Assembly (NCBI GenBank): GCA_023230455.1
Contig: JALNXH010000004.1
Location: forward strand, 170,099 to 234,098
Length of the DNA: 64,000 nt
Direction: 5' to 3'
DNA from: Rhodocyclaceae bacterium
GTDB lineage: Bacteria; Pseudomonadota; Gammaproteobacteria; Burkholderiales; Rhodocyclaceae
Positions within the stretch are counted from its first letter, which is position 1. Every line of letters starts with the position of its first letter. The notes under the pieces were generated by a model that had not been told where the DNA came from, did no database searches, and saw only the letters and a list, made by a program, of their open reading frames with translations. Below, piece by piece: positions 53,469 through 61,626 of this stretch. The translations under genes and the position numbers were made by a program.

Positions 53469-55031
53469 TCAATGCGCCGCCGCGTCGGCGGTTGCGGTTG
53501 CGGTCGCGGCCCGAGCCGCCTTGGGCGGGCGGGCAAACCAGACGAGCAGCATCAGCACGACGAAGAGACCAGCGGAAAAATAGAAATAGTCGCTGGTCGC
53601 CAACATCACCGCTTGATGGTCGGCCAGGCGGTCGAGCACGGCCAGATCGATGGGCGCATCGATGCCGACCGCATGGATCGCGGAAAGCGTGTCGGCGGTG
53701 ACCGGCGAGAACGGTGTCACGTTCTCGACCAAGGTGCTGTGATGGTACGCCGTGCGCCGTTCCCAGAGGGCAATACTCAGCGAAACGCCTATGCCGGCCC
53801 CGAGATAGCGGGTAAACGACATCAAACCCGAAGCGCTGGCGATCATGTGAGGCGGCAGGCCGGCCAGGGTCAGCGTGGTCAGCGGCACAAAGAACGTCAC
53901 GACGGCGATGCCTTGGATCACCCGCGGAACGACGATATTCGATACCGCGACATCGGTGTTGAAACCGCTGTACCAGTACGAAATGGCGGCGAATACGCCG
54001 AACGACACTGTGCCCCACAAACGCAGGTCGAAGCGGTGCATGTGACGCGCCAGCGACGTGGATAGCAGCAACGGCAGGATGCCGATCGGCGCAGTGACCA
54101 GCCCCGCCCATGTCGCCGTATAGCCCATGTTGGTCTGTAGCCACAGCGGCAGCATAACGATATTGCCCATGTAGGCCATGTAGCCGATGCTGATCACCAC
54201 GGAACCGAAGAAGAACGTGCGTCCGCCATAGAGATGCAGGTCGACCACTGGATGTTGCTCGGTCAACTCCCATGCGATGAGGAACGTCAGCGCCACCACG
54301 GAGACGACGGCAAGGGCAATGATCTCGCTCGATTCGAACCAGTCGAGTTCGTTGCCCTTGTCGAACATGATCTGCAACGTGCCGACGCCGACGATCAGCA
54401 GGACCAGGCCGACCGTATCGATCGGCTGGCTTACCCTGACCGTTTCCCGATGTTTGAGAATCTGCCAGGTCACAAACGAGGCCAGCACGCCGATCGGGAG
54501 ATTGATGTAGAAGATCCATGGCCAGCTGAAATTGTCGGTGAGCCAGCCACCCATGATCGGCCCCATGATCGGTGCGACGACCGCCGTCATCGACCACACG
54601 GCGAGGGCGAAGGTCTTGCGCTCGGGGGGGTAGTTGGCGATCAGCAGGCTTTGCGACAGCGGAATCAGCGGCCCGGCGACGGCCCCCTGCATCACCCGTG
54701 CGGCGATGAGCAAGGGCAGATTGGGCGCCAGCCCGCAGAGCCATGAGGCCAGCGTGAACAGCAGACAGGAGAGGACGAACAGCCGCACCTCGCCGAACCG
54801 CCGCGACAGCCAGCCGGTCAGTGGCATGCCGATGGCGCAGCTGACGGTGAACGAGGTGATCACCCAGGTGCCCTGGTTCGGGCTTGCCGCAAGATCGCCG
54901 GCGATGGCGGGAATCGAGACGTTGGCGATCGAGGTGTCGAGCACCTGCATGAAAGTTGCCAGACCGAGCGCCAGGGTCAGCAGGATCAGTGGCGTGCCAT
55001 GCAGCGGAGGCGGAGGCGCTTCCACGCTCAA
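53469..55031 (-). CDS. emrB: EmrB/QacA-type MFS drug efflux pump
   Basis: A 520-residue, 14-helix DHA2 transporter that exports hydrophobic compounds. It shows FMQVLDTSIANVSIPAIAGD (motif D1), SRRFGEVRLFVLSCLLFT, and GPIMGGWLTDNFSWPWIFYI. A TTG at 55031 overlaps the emrA stop codon (TTGA); an in-frame GTG at 55025 could be used too. It is the inner-membrane pump of the operon. Confidence 0.93.
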   Translation of the reverse strand: MSVEAPPPPLHGTPLILLTLALGLATFMQVLDTSIANVSIPAIAGDLAASPNQGTWVITSFTVSCAIGMPLTGWLSRRFGEVRLFVLSCLLFTLASWLCGLAPNLPLLIAARVMQGAVAGPLIPLSQSLLIANYPPERKTFALAVWSMTAVVAPIMGPIMGGWLTDNFSWPWIFYINLPIGVLASFVTWQILKHRETVRVSQPIDTVGLVLLIVGVGTLQIMFDKGNELDWFESSEIIALAVVSVVALTFLIAWELTEQHPVVDLHLYGGRTFFFGSVVISIGYMAYMGNIVMLPLWLQTNMGYTATWAGLVTAPIGILPLLLSTSLARHMHRFDLRLWGTVSFGVFAAISYWYSGFNTDVAVSNIVVPRVIQGIAVVTFFVPLTTLTLAGLPPHMIASASGLMSFTRYLGAGIGVSLSIALWERRTAYHHSTLVENVTPFSPVTADTLSAIHAVGIDAPIDLAVLDRLADHQAVMLATSDYFYFSAGLFVVLMLLVWFARPPKAARAATATATADAAAH

Positions 55032-56185
55032 TCCCGATCTCCGCGATTGGCGGCGACGATCTCACGTACCCGCCGGTCGGCCTCCTTCTCGGCGCTGTCG
55101 TCGGACGGAACGCTGTAGTGCCCGGCTACCGCTGCGCTCGCCAGCGCAGCTCCGGACATATCGCGGGTATCGACATCGGCATGCAGCGACAGGCCGACGC
55201 GCAGCGGATGTTCCGCCAGCTCCTTGGCGTCGAGCGAAACCCGTACCGGCAGCCGCTGTACGATCTTGATCCAGTTGCCGCTGGCATTCTGCGGCGGCAG
55301 CTGGGAAAACACCGCGCCGGTTCCCGCCGACACGCCCACCACCTTGCCGTGGAACTCGACCGCGCTGCCGTAGAAGTCGGACTCGATAGTCACCGGCTGA
55401 CCGATGCGTATGCGGTGGAGTTGGTCCTCCTTGAAATTCACGTCGGCCCACAATTGATCGAGTGGAACCACCGCAAACAAGGGTGCCCCCGTCACCACCT
55501 GCTGCCCCACCTGAACCCCGCGCTTGGCCACGTAGCCGCTGCCCGGCGCACGCACTTCGCAACGCGACAGCGTCAGGTAGGCCTCGCGCAGACGTGCGGC
55601 GGCCTGGCGCACCGCCGGATGCGAATCGATCTGAGTTCCGCCTACCGCAGCCCGTGCCGATGCCAACTGGGCCGCCGCCAGTTTCATCTCGGACTGGGCC
55701 TTGCGCAGGGCGCTGCGCGCATGTTCGAGTTCTTCCTGCGAAATCGATTGGTCGGCGGCGGCGCCGTTGCGGCGTGCGGCATCGGCTTCGGCCTGGACCA
55801 GCGCCTGCTCCTTCAGTGCCAGATTGGCCTGATACTGATCCACCGAAAAAAAATTCTGCCGCACCCGGCGTATCGCATCGGCCAGCTCGGCTTCGGCCCG
55901 CGACAGCGCGACGCGGGCGTCGGTGTCGTCGAGCCGGACCAGCACCTGTCCAACGCGGACGAAATCGGTGTCGTCGGCCAGCACCGCGACGACGGTTCCG
56001 GAAATGCGTGGCGTGATGCGCAACAGATTGCCGGCCGCATAGGCATCGTCGGTGGTCTCGTGATAGCGGGCACTGAAGCCCCAATAAAGTCCGTAGCCGA
56101 TGCCGGCAAGGGCGAAGGCGACGGTCAGCGCGACAAGGATCCGGGTGCGGTGCGGCAGTGCGGCGGGAGGGTTCATGTCGTTCAT
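55028..56185 (-). CDS. emrA: EmrA-type membrane fusion protein
   Basis: A 385-residue periplasmic adaptor with an N-terminal helix (TRILVALTVAFALAGIGYGL), a lipoyl domain around TDDAYAAGNLLRITPRISGT, a long alpha-helical hairpin (about 100-215) and a second lipoyl half with CEVRAPGSGYVAKRGVQVGQ. It joins EmrB to the outer membrane channel. It overlaps the NodT gene by 4 bases. Confidence 0.93.
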   Translation of the reverse strand: MNDMNPPAALPHRTRILVALTVAFALAGIGYGLYWGFSARYHETTDDAYAAGNLLRITPRISGTVVAVLADDTDFVRVGQVLVRLDDTDARVALSRAEAELADAIRRVRQNFFSVDQYQANLALKEQALVQAEADAARRNGAAADQSISQEELEHARSALRKAQSEMKLAAAQLASARAAVGGTQIDSHPAVRQAAARLREAYLTLSRCEVRAPGSGYVAKRGVQVGQQVVTGAPLFAVVPLDQLWADVNFKEDQLHRIRIGQPVTIESDFYGSAVEFHGKVVGVSAGTGAVFSQLPPQNASGNWIKIVQRLPVRVSLDAKELAEHPLRVGLSLHADVDTRDMSGAALASAAVAGHYSVPSDDSAEKEADRRVREIVAANRGDRD

Positions 56186-57600
56186 TCCTTGGACGTTTGG
56201 TAGCCGCCACCGAGCGCCTGGAACAGCGCCACCGTGGCGCGCAGGCGGGCGGCGCGGGTTTCGGCTTCGCTCTGCCGCTGGCCGAGGGCGGATATCTCGG
56301 CACCGAGCGACTCGCCGCGGCTGGACAGGCCGTTGCGGACCCGGCTGGCGCTCAGCGCCTCCGCTTCGACGGCGGCCTTGAGGGCGCGCTGCTGTAGCTC
56401 CGCACGTTGCGCCAGCGAGGCAAGAGCGGCATAGCTGTCGGCAACCTGGCGCGCGGCATCGAGTACGGTGCGGTTGTATTCGCCGACCGCAGCGGCGTAT
56501 TCGGCCTCACGCGTGCCGAGGCGGGTTTGCAGGCTATTCACATTGAACGCCGGAATGTGCACCGCCGCGCCAAAGGCGCCGGTGCCGGCGCCGCGGGTCA
56601 GCAACTGCGAAGCGCTGCGGCTCTCCAGACCGACCAGCAGCATCAGGTTGACGTTGGGGTAGAACTCGGCCCGAGCGGCATCGCTGCTATCCTCCGCCGC
56701 CTGGACGCGCCAGCGCTGGGCGGCGACATCGGGACGGCGGGCCAGCCAATCGAGCGGCAGGGCCGCCGGCAGGGCGAGCGGCACGGGAAGCCTTGCCGTC
56801 GGCAGCGCATCCGCCTGCTCCGGATCGCGGCCGACGGCCGTGGCGAGCCGATAGCGCCAGGCGCGCATTTCGTAGTCGGCGCGGCGGGCCGAGTCCTCGG
56901 CCCGCGCCAATGACTGTTCGGCTTCGCGCAACGGCTGCGGCGAAATCAGACCGCGGGCCAGCCGGGACTTCTCGATGGACAATGCAGCACGCCGCTTTTC
57001 AACCAGCTGCCGCGCCATCTGTTCCTGTTCCTGCGCATTGGCGAGGGCGAAATAGGCATCGTTCACCAGCACCGCGATCGCCACGCACGCGGCCGCCTGC
57101 TCGGCCGCGGCCGCCCTGGCGGTACTGGTGGCGGCCGCCACCAGGGCGCGGTTGCGCCCCCACCAGTCGAGGCTGTAGGTGATACCGAGCGACACGTCGG
57201 CCAGGTTGTAGCTCTCGCCGGCAAACGGGGGCGGCAGAAAACCGTGTTCGCTGATCCGCGCCCGCTGCGCGGATGCGTTCGAGTCGTAATGGGCGCCGGC
57301 GTCCAGCGCGCTCTGCCGTGCCAAGCCCTGCGCCGCGCGCCGTCTAGCGTCGGCGACGGCAAGGCTCGGGTTGTGCGCCAGCGCCTCGTCGATCAGCCGG
57401 GACAGTTGGTCATCGCCGAAGGCGTCCCACCAGCGGCTTTCGCCTTCGCGGCGCGTCTGCTCCGGTACGGCGGTTTGGGCAACGACGGGGGTGTGCAATT
57501 CCGGCCGCGGCGGCAGATCGCCAGGTAGCGGCGCGCAACCGCCGAGCGCAAAGAGCGCCATAGTGATCGGGACGACAATGCGCTCAAGCCGCATTTGCAT
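56182..57600 (-). CDS. Outer-membrane efflux lipoprotein, NodT family
   Basis: A 472-residue TolC-like channel. The lipobox ALFALGGC makes Cys20 or so the lipid attachment site. Features include RREGESRWWDAFGDDQLSRL near the N-terminus, DWLARRPDVAAQRWRVQAAE, and long coiled-coil hairpins. The ATG at 57600 follows GAGGAGGG; this region overlaps the marR gene by 17 bases. With EmrAB it forms a full tripartite pump across the envelope. Confidence 0.9.
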   Translation of the reverse strand: MQMRLERIVVPITMALFALGGCAPLPGDLPPRPELHTPVVAQTAVPEQTRREGESRWWDAFGDDQLSRLIDEALAHNPSLAVADARRRAAQGLARQSALDAGAHYDSNASAQRARISEHGFLPPPFAGESYNLADVSLGITYSLDWWGRNRALVAAATSTARAAAAEQAAACVAIAVLVNDAYFALANAQEQEQMARQLVEKRRAALSIEKSRLARGLISPQPLREAEQSLARAEDSARRADYEMRAWRYRLATAVGRDPEQADALPTARLPVPLALPAALPLDWLARRPDVAAQRWRVQAAEDSSDAARAEFYPNVNLMLLVGLESRSASQLLTRGAGTGAFGAAVHIPAFNVNSLQTRLGTREAEYAAAVGEYNRTVLDAARQVADSYAALASLAQRAELQQRALKAAVEAEALSASRVRNGLSSRGESLGAEISALGQRQSEAETRAARLRATVALFQALGGGYQTSKE

Positions 57601-58096
57601 CGTTGCCCTCCTCAAGTTTGACCAACAGCTTGCGCAGCAGCCGATTCATCTGCGCCTGTTCCTGCTGTGAAAAGAGGCTCCAGAGCGTTTCGGTTCCCTG
57701 CCAAAGGCGGGGAAGAATCGTTTCCAGCAAGTCGCGGCCGGATGGGGTCACGGAAAGCACGATGCGACGGCGATCATCGTCGCTCGTATTGCGCTCGACC
57801 CATCCGGCCGCGACCAGTTGGTCCACCACGCGGGTCACGTTGGCTCGCGAAGCCATCAGTCCGTCGCTCAGATCGCAGGGGTTCAGACAACCGCCGTCGG
57901 CGGAAAGAATCATCGCCAGGGCAAGAAACGAGGAACCGTTCAAGCCGAACTCCATCAGGAACCGATTCTGCCGCTCCTGTAGCTCGCGGAAGACGTGCAG
58001 CATCAGCCGGTTGAGTACCACCTGCTGCAGCGGCATGCCCTCTACGAGCTGCGATGCCCGCTCGATACTCTGCTCGAAATAGGAAAAAGATTTCAT
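57584..58096 (-). CDS. MarR-family repressor of the efflux operon
   Basis: A 170-residue winged-helix regulator. The recognition region is LMASRANVTRVVDQLVAAGW and the wing VERNTSDDDRRRIVLSVTPS, typical of MarR/EmrR proteins that release DNA upon binding phenolic drugs. It is the first gene of the emr operon and is preceded by a 25-bp palindrome at 58119-58143, a good operator. Such an arrangement implies autorepression and induction by pump substrates. Confidence 0.92.
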   Translation of the reverse strand: MKSFSYFEQSIERASQLVEGMPLQQVVLNRLMLHVFRELQERQNRFLMEFGLNGSSFLALAMILSADGGCLNPCDLSDGLMASRANVTRVVDQLVAAGWVERNTSDDDRRRIVLSVTPSGRDLLETILPRLWQGTETLWSLFSQQEQAQMNRLLRKLLVKLEEGNDANAA

Positions 58097-58118
58097 TTGC
58101 CGATTTGATTGGCCTGCA

Positions 58119-58143
58119 TGATTGTTGTAGATGATAACAATCA
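58119..58143. promoter_or_regulatory. Palindromic operator upstream of marR
   Basis: Perfect 8-bp arms TGATTGTT / AACAATCA separated by GTAGATGAT, 23 bases before the marR ATG. The length and position suit a MarR dimer site. The nearby TGATTGG and TTGATT elements on the opposite side could be extra half sites. Confidence 0.7.
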
Positions 58144-58299
58144 AATTCCGGAGCATCGTGAAATATCGATCCGTGGCCCAGGGCAAAAAACCGGTTACCC
58201 GTGACGAGGTTCCGGTGCCCCGGAGATACCCCTTCACCGGCGCATCGAGCCGATTGCCCTGACTCAGCGCGCAGTCTCGGACAGAAAAAACTTGCATTT

Positions 58300-58318
58300 G
58301 AGAATAATTATCATCTAA
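58300..58318. promoter_or_regulatory. Candidate Fur box upstream of hemP
   Basis: GAGAATAATTATCATCTAA matches the 19-bp Fur consensus at 12 positions by eye, including the central AAT-x-ATCAT. It overlaps a promoter-like pair TTGCAT (58292) and TAAGAT (58316) with 18 bp between. It would bring hemP-bfd-bfr and possibly more under iron control. Confidence 0.65.
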
Positions 58319-58358
58319 GATGAGAACAATTCGCATTAACGCAAAGAAGCCAACGCCC

Positions 58359-58568
58359 ATGAACACCGCCCAATCTGCCGTCGCCGGCATCGCCGTTGAG
58401 ACCGAAACTCCTCCATTGCAAGAGCGTTTGGGCACGCACCCGTCGCTACGGCCGACGCTCGACAGCCGCGCCATCCTCGCCGGCAGCGCCGAAGCGGTGA
58501 TCGTTCATCACGGCGAAACCTATCGCCTGCGTGAAACGCGACAGGGCAAATTGATCCTCACCAAATAA
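58359..58568 (+). CDS. hemP: Hemin uptake protein HemP/HmuP
   Basis: A 69-residue protein of the HemP/HmuP family. The family core is AVIVHHGETYRLRETRQGKL, ending ILTK. HmuP has been described as a coactivator of haem-uptake genes in Bradyrhizobium; the role here is inferred. The ATG at 58359 is preferred; another ATG at 58320 lies in the Fur box and would give a longer tail. Confidence 0.82.
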   Translation: MNTAQSAVAGIAVETETPPLQERLGTHPSLRPTLDSRAILAGSAEAVIVHHGETYRLRETRQGKLILTK

Positions 58569-58587
58569 GCCCGGCCAAGGACCCACC

Positions 58588-58800
58588 ATGTACGTCTGTG
58601 TTTGCAATGCAGTAACGGAACGCGATATCGGCAGCGCAGTTGCCGAAGGTTGTTGCAGCCTGAGAGAACTGCGCGAGCAACTCGGCGTCGGCGCCTGTTG
58701 CGGCCGGTGTACGAAGTGCGCGCGCGACGTGCTGCACGAGTCCCTGCATGCCTGCACGCCCCATCGACCTACCGCCGCCAGGCTGCAACTGGCGGCCTGA
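58588..58800 (+). CDS. bfd: Bacterioferritin-associated ferredoxin Bfd
   Basis: A 70-residue [2Fe-2S] protein that reduces and releases iron from bacterioferritin. The four ligand cysteines appear as MYVCVCNAV (Cys4, Cys6) and GACCGRCTKC (Cys38, Cys41), the pattern of Bfd. It lies 19 bases after hemP and 13 before bfr, its likely partner. Confidence 0.9.
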   Translation: MYVCVCNAVTERDIGSAVAEGCCSLRELREQLGVGACCGRCTKCARDVLHESLHACTPHRPTAARLQLAA

Positions 58801-58813
58801 TCTGGAGAACATC

Positions 58814-59296
58814 ATGAAAGGCGACAAAAAAGTCATCCAGCTCTTGAACAAATGCCTGGTTAACGAGCTGACCGCAATCAACCAGTATTTTCTTCATGCC
58901 CGCATGTACAAGAACTGGGGCTTCAATGCCCTCGGCAAGCATGAATACGAGGAATCCATCGAGGAAATGCACCACGCCGACACGCTGATCGAACGCGTAC
59001 TGCTGCTCGAAGGGCTACCGAACCTGCAAGCGCTGAACAAGCTGCTGATCGGCGAGACCGTCCCCGAATGCCTGGCCGGCGACCTCAAGCTGGAACACGC
59101 CGCGCATGCCGACACCAAGGCGGCCATGACCTATTGCGAAAGCACTCACGACTACGTCTCGCGCGAAATTCTGCGGAAGATTCTGGACGACACGGAAGAA
59201 CACATCGATTTTCTCGAAACGCAACTCGAACTGATCGAGAAGGTCGGCGTGCAGAACTACCTACAGTCGCAGATGGGAGCCCCGTCCAGCTCGTAA
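58814..59296 (+). CDS. bfr: Bacterioferritin, ferroxidase site altered
   Basis: A 160-residue iron-storage protein with haem ligand Met52 and ferroxidase residues Glu18, Glu51, His54, Glu94 and His130 in the positions of E. coli Bfr. At position 127, Glu in E. coli, the sequence has Thr (ILDDTEEHIDFLE). By gapless alignment from memory this changes one ferroxidase ligand, although Glu128 or Glu129 might substitute. It is in operon with bfd. The start is ATG 58814 after GGAGAAC. Confidence 0.92.
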   Translation: MKGDKKVIQLLNKCLVNELTAINQYFLHARMYKNWGFNALGKHEYEESIEEMHHADTLIERVLLLEGLPNLQALNKLLIGETVPECLAGDLKLEHAAHADTKAAMTYCESTHDYVSREILRKILDDTEEHIDFLETQLELIEKVGVQNYLQSQMGAPSSS

Positions 59297-59306
59297 TGCA
59301 GCACCG

Positions 59307-59331
59307 GGCGGCGCTTTCGCGCGCCGCCTTT
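59307..59331 (+). terminator. Hairpin after bfr
   Basis: Stem GGCGGCGC / GCGCCGCC, loop TTTCGC, then only TTTC. A weak intrinsic terminator or an mRNA 3' structure. Confidence 0.5.
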
Positions 59332-59410
59332 CATAGCCAGCCAGCCGGGCCATCGCAGATGGCGGCAAGCCAGCCAAAGACCGTTTCCCCGTTCTCTTTG
59401 GAGGTTTGGC

Positions 59411-59539
59411 ATGCCGTTCCTGCACCGTTTCATTGTCTCAACCGCCCTGGCCGCGGCGGACACGCCCCGAAATGGCTGCGCTGGAGCGGCTGGCCGCTGG
59501 TGGCCTTCATCCTCACCACGGTCGATGGCTAACTGGTGA
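59411..59539 (+). CDS. Possible small or damaged ORF before tonB
   Basis: A 42-codon frame (MPFLHRFIVSTALAAADTPR...) with an excellent ribosome-binding site (TTTGGAGG, 6 bases before the ATG) but no recognisable protein. The next frame over reads APKWLRWSGWPLVAFILTTV, a hydrophobic stretch that stops at TAA 59530-59532 and resumes as membrane-like sequence at 59536. This may be a small gene disrupted by a frameshift or an alternative short peptide. Confidence 0.3.
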   Translation: MPFLHRFIVSTALAAADTPRNGCAGAAGRWWPSSSPRSMANW

Positions 59540-59718
59540 GCGTCTACGACTATCCGCAGGCGGCGCTGCTGGTTCTCAGCGGCCTCAAGGCCGCCGTCGG
59601 CTGGATGTACGGCACAGGCATGCGCGTCTGGCGTTGTTTTCCGTGTCCGGTCTGTGGCGTTTTCGCATTGCTGGCGTCGCTAGCGGCTTCCTTGGTTTGG
59701 GTGTTCTTTGTCTGCTAG
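59536..59718 (+). CDS. Possible small membrane protein before tonB
   Basis: A 60-residue frame from a GTG: MSVYDYPQAALLVLSGLKAA, with a cysteine pair CFPCPVC and a hydrophobic C-terminal helix (FALLASLAASLVWVFFVC). No strong ribosome-binding site is visible, and it continues in the same frame as the stretch ending at TAA 59530. It overlaps tonB by 11 bases, compatible with coupled translation. No family is recognised; it could be part of a broken larger gene. Confidence 0.35.
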   Translation: MSVYDYPQAALLVLSGLKAAVGWMYGTGMRVWRCFPCPVCGVFALLASLAASLVWVFFVC

Positions 59719-60337
59719 CGCCCTCTACCCGACCTCCGCTCCAGCGCTGAGTGGCTACGGCCTGGCCGTCGTCATCGCGTTCCACGGGATCATCTTCTGG
59801 GGCCTGCTACAAACGAAGATGGTCGCCCTGCCGACGCCGCTCGCCGTACTCACTGTCAGCCTGCTGCCGCCGGCGGCAGCAATCAAGCCGGAGCCGGCGA
59901 TCGTGCCGCCGCCACGCCCCATGGAACGACCGCGTCCCATCCAATCGCCGATCCAGCTCACGGCACCCGCGGAGTCGCCGGCGCCCGCCATGCCACCGAC
60001 GCCGGTGACTCCGCCATCCGTCACGGCCGCGCCGGTTGCAGCGGCCCCCGTGCAGACGACGCCGCGCTTCGATGCCGACTACCTCGACAACCCCAAGCCA
60101 GCCTATCCGCCGCTTTCCCGCCGCCTCGGCGAGCAGGGCCGCGTCGTATTGCGCGTCCACGTCGACGCCGACGGCCGCGCCCTCGATATCCAGCTCCACA
60201 CCTCCAGCGACTCGTCGCGCCTCGACCAGTCGGCGGCGGACACCGTGCGCCGCTGGAAATTCATCCCTGCGCGCCACGGCCAGGAGTCGGTCGCCGCCTG
60301 GGTTCTGGTTCCGATCGCATTCACCTTGAAGGACTGA
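59708..60337 (+). CDS. tonB: TonB energy-transducing protein
   Basis: A 209-residue protein with one N-terminal helix (GLAVVIAFHGIIFWGLLQTK), a proline-rich spacer (about 55-115, with many PP and PxP) and the C-terminal TonB domain: NPKPAYPPLSRRLGEQGRVV, LRVHVDADGRALD and the final WKFIPARHGQESVAAWVLVP. The start TTG at 59708 is the best available. It powers the TonB-dependent receptor encoded 1.3 kb downstream. Confidence 0.92.
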   Translation: MSASALYPTSAPALSGYGLAVVIAFHGIIFWGLLQTKMVALPTPLAVLTVSLLPPAAAIKPEPAIVPPPRPMERPRPIQSPIQLTAPAESPAPAMPPTPVTPPSVTAAPVAAAPVQTTPRFDADYLDNPKPAYPPLSRRLGEQGRVVLRVHVDADGRALDIQLHTSSDSSRLDQSAADTVRRWKFIPARHGQESVAAWVLVPIAFTLKD

Positions 60338-60339
60338 CC

Positions 60340-61095
60340 ATGGATCAAAGCCTGGGCTTCGCCCATTTCCTTGCCCATACCGACGGCATTGCCCGTTGCA
60401 TCCTCGTGCTGATGATCGCCATGTCGATCGGCACCTGGTATCTGATTGTCACCAAGGGCATCGCCTCCGTTCGTTCGCGAAAAAAGAGCGCAACGTTCCT
60501 TGCTGCCTTCTGGGCCGCGCCGAGCCTTGATGCGGTAGCCCGCCATCTGCGCCAGAGCGGCGTCGAAGAACCCTTCTCCCACCTCGTCCACCACGGCTTC
60601 ACCGCCGTCGAGCAGCACCGGGCCGGTCGCGAAGCTCTCGGTCTGGTGGACGCCGGCACGCCCGACGACTTTCTCACCCGCGCCCTCAAGCGCGCCATCG
60701 AGCAAGACAAGTCGCGCCTGGAGTACGGGCAAACTTTTCTCGCAACCGTCGCCTCATCGGCTCCCTTCGTCGGCCTCTTTGGCACCGTCTGGGGCATCTA
60801 CCATGCGCTGATGGCCATCGGCATGAGCGGCCAGGGCACGCTGGACAAAGTGGCTGGCCCGGTCGGCGAAGCGCTGATCATGACCGCCGTCGGCCTCGCC
60901 GTGGCGATTCCCGCCGCGGTCGCCTACAACGCCTTCGCGCGCGGCAACCGCAACACGCTTTCGGCGCTGAACTCCTTCGCCCACGACGTCTTCACCTTCC
61001 TGGCCACCGGACTCAAGGCCGCCCCCCGGGTCGGCGACGTCGCCGCCACCTCGGAACGCATCATCGCCCGCGTCGCCGCGCGGGCGGACGCATAA
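60340..61095 (+). CDS. exbB: Biopolymer transport protein ExbB
   Basis: A 251-residue MotA/TolQ/ExbB-type proton channel subunit with three helices. The signature APFVGLFGTVWGIYHALMAI is near 140-160 and GPVGEALIMTAVGLAVAIPA near 175-195. It forms the motor with ExbD and TonB, using the proton gradient. The ATG is 2 bases after the tonB stop. Confidence 0.94.
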   Translation: MDQSLGFAHFLAHTDGIARCILVLMIAMSIGTWYLIVTKGIASVRSRKKSATFLAAFWAAPSLDAVARHLRQSGVEEPFSHLVHHGFTAVEQHRAGREALGLVDAGTPDDFLTRALKRAIEQDKSRLEYGQTFLATVASSAPFVGLFGTVWGIYHALMAIGMSGQGTLDKVAGPVGEALIMTAVGLAVAIPAAVAYNAFARGNRNTLSALNSFAHDVFTFLATGLKAAPRVGDVAATSERIIARVAARADA

Positions 61096-61105
61096 GGAAC
61101 GCAGC

Positions 61106-61528
61106 ATGGCTTTCGCATCCCTGGGTGGCGACGACGACAACGAAGCGCTGGCCGAAATCAACATGGTCCCGCTGATCGACGTGATGTTGGTGCTGCTGGT
61201 GATTTTCATCGTCACCGCACCGCTGCTGACCCACGCGGTAAAGGTGGATCTGCCCAAGGCCAGTTCGGCCCCCAGCCTGACCAAGCCAGACAACGTGCAG
61301 GTGGCCATCGACGGTGCCGGGCAGGTGTATTGGAACGGCGAGGCCGTCGCACCCAAGGCCCTCACCGAGCAGCTGCGCGGCGCCGCGGCGCTTTCGCCCC
61401 AGCCCGAGTTACACCTGCGCGCCGATCGCACCACACCCTACGAAAAGGTCGCCGAAGTCATGTCGGCTTCGGCTCGCGCCGGGCTGACCCGGATCGGCTT
61501 TGTCACCGAACCGACCACGCCGAATTAG
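61106..61528 (+). CDS. exbD: Biopolymer transport protein ExbD
   Basis: A 140-residue protein with one helix near 20-42 and the proton-carrying Asp in NMVPLIDVMLVLLVIFIVTA, followed by a periplasmic peptidoglycan-binding type domain (VQVAIDGAGQVYWNGEAVAP). It completes the tonB-exbB-exbD operon, 10 bases after exbB. Confidence 0.94.
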   Translation: MAFASLGGDDDNEALAEINMVPLIDVMLVLLVIFIVTAPLLTHAVKVDLPKASSAPSLTKPDNVQVAIDGAGQVYWNGEAVAPKALTEQLRGAAALSPQPELHLRADRTTPYEKVAEVMSASARAGLTRIGFVTEPTTPN

Positions 61529-61626
61529 GTGCCCTTGACGTTTACCCGCCATCGATTTCACAACCCGCGGCAAGCCAGGCGATTTCTCCCAGCCAGCCAT
61601 CTTCACTCTCAGGAGAAATTTTCGCC

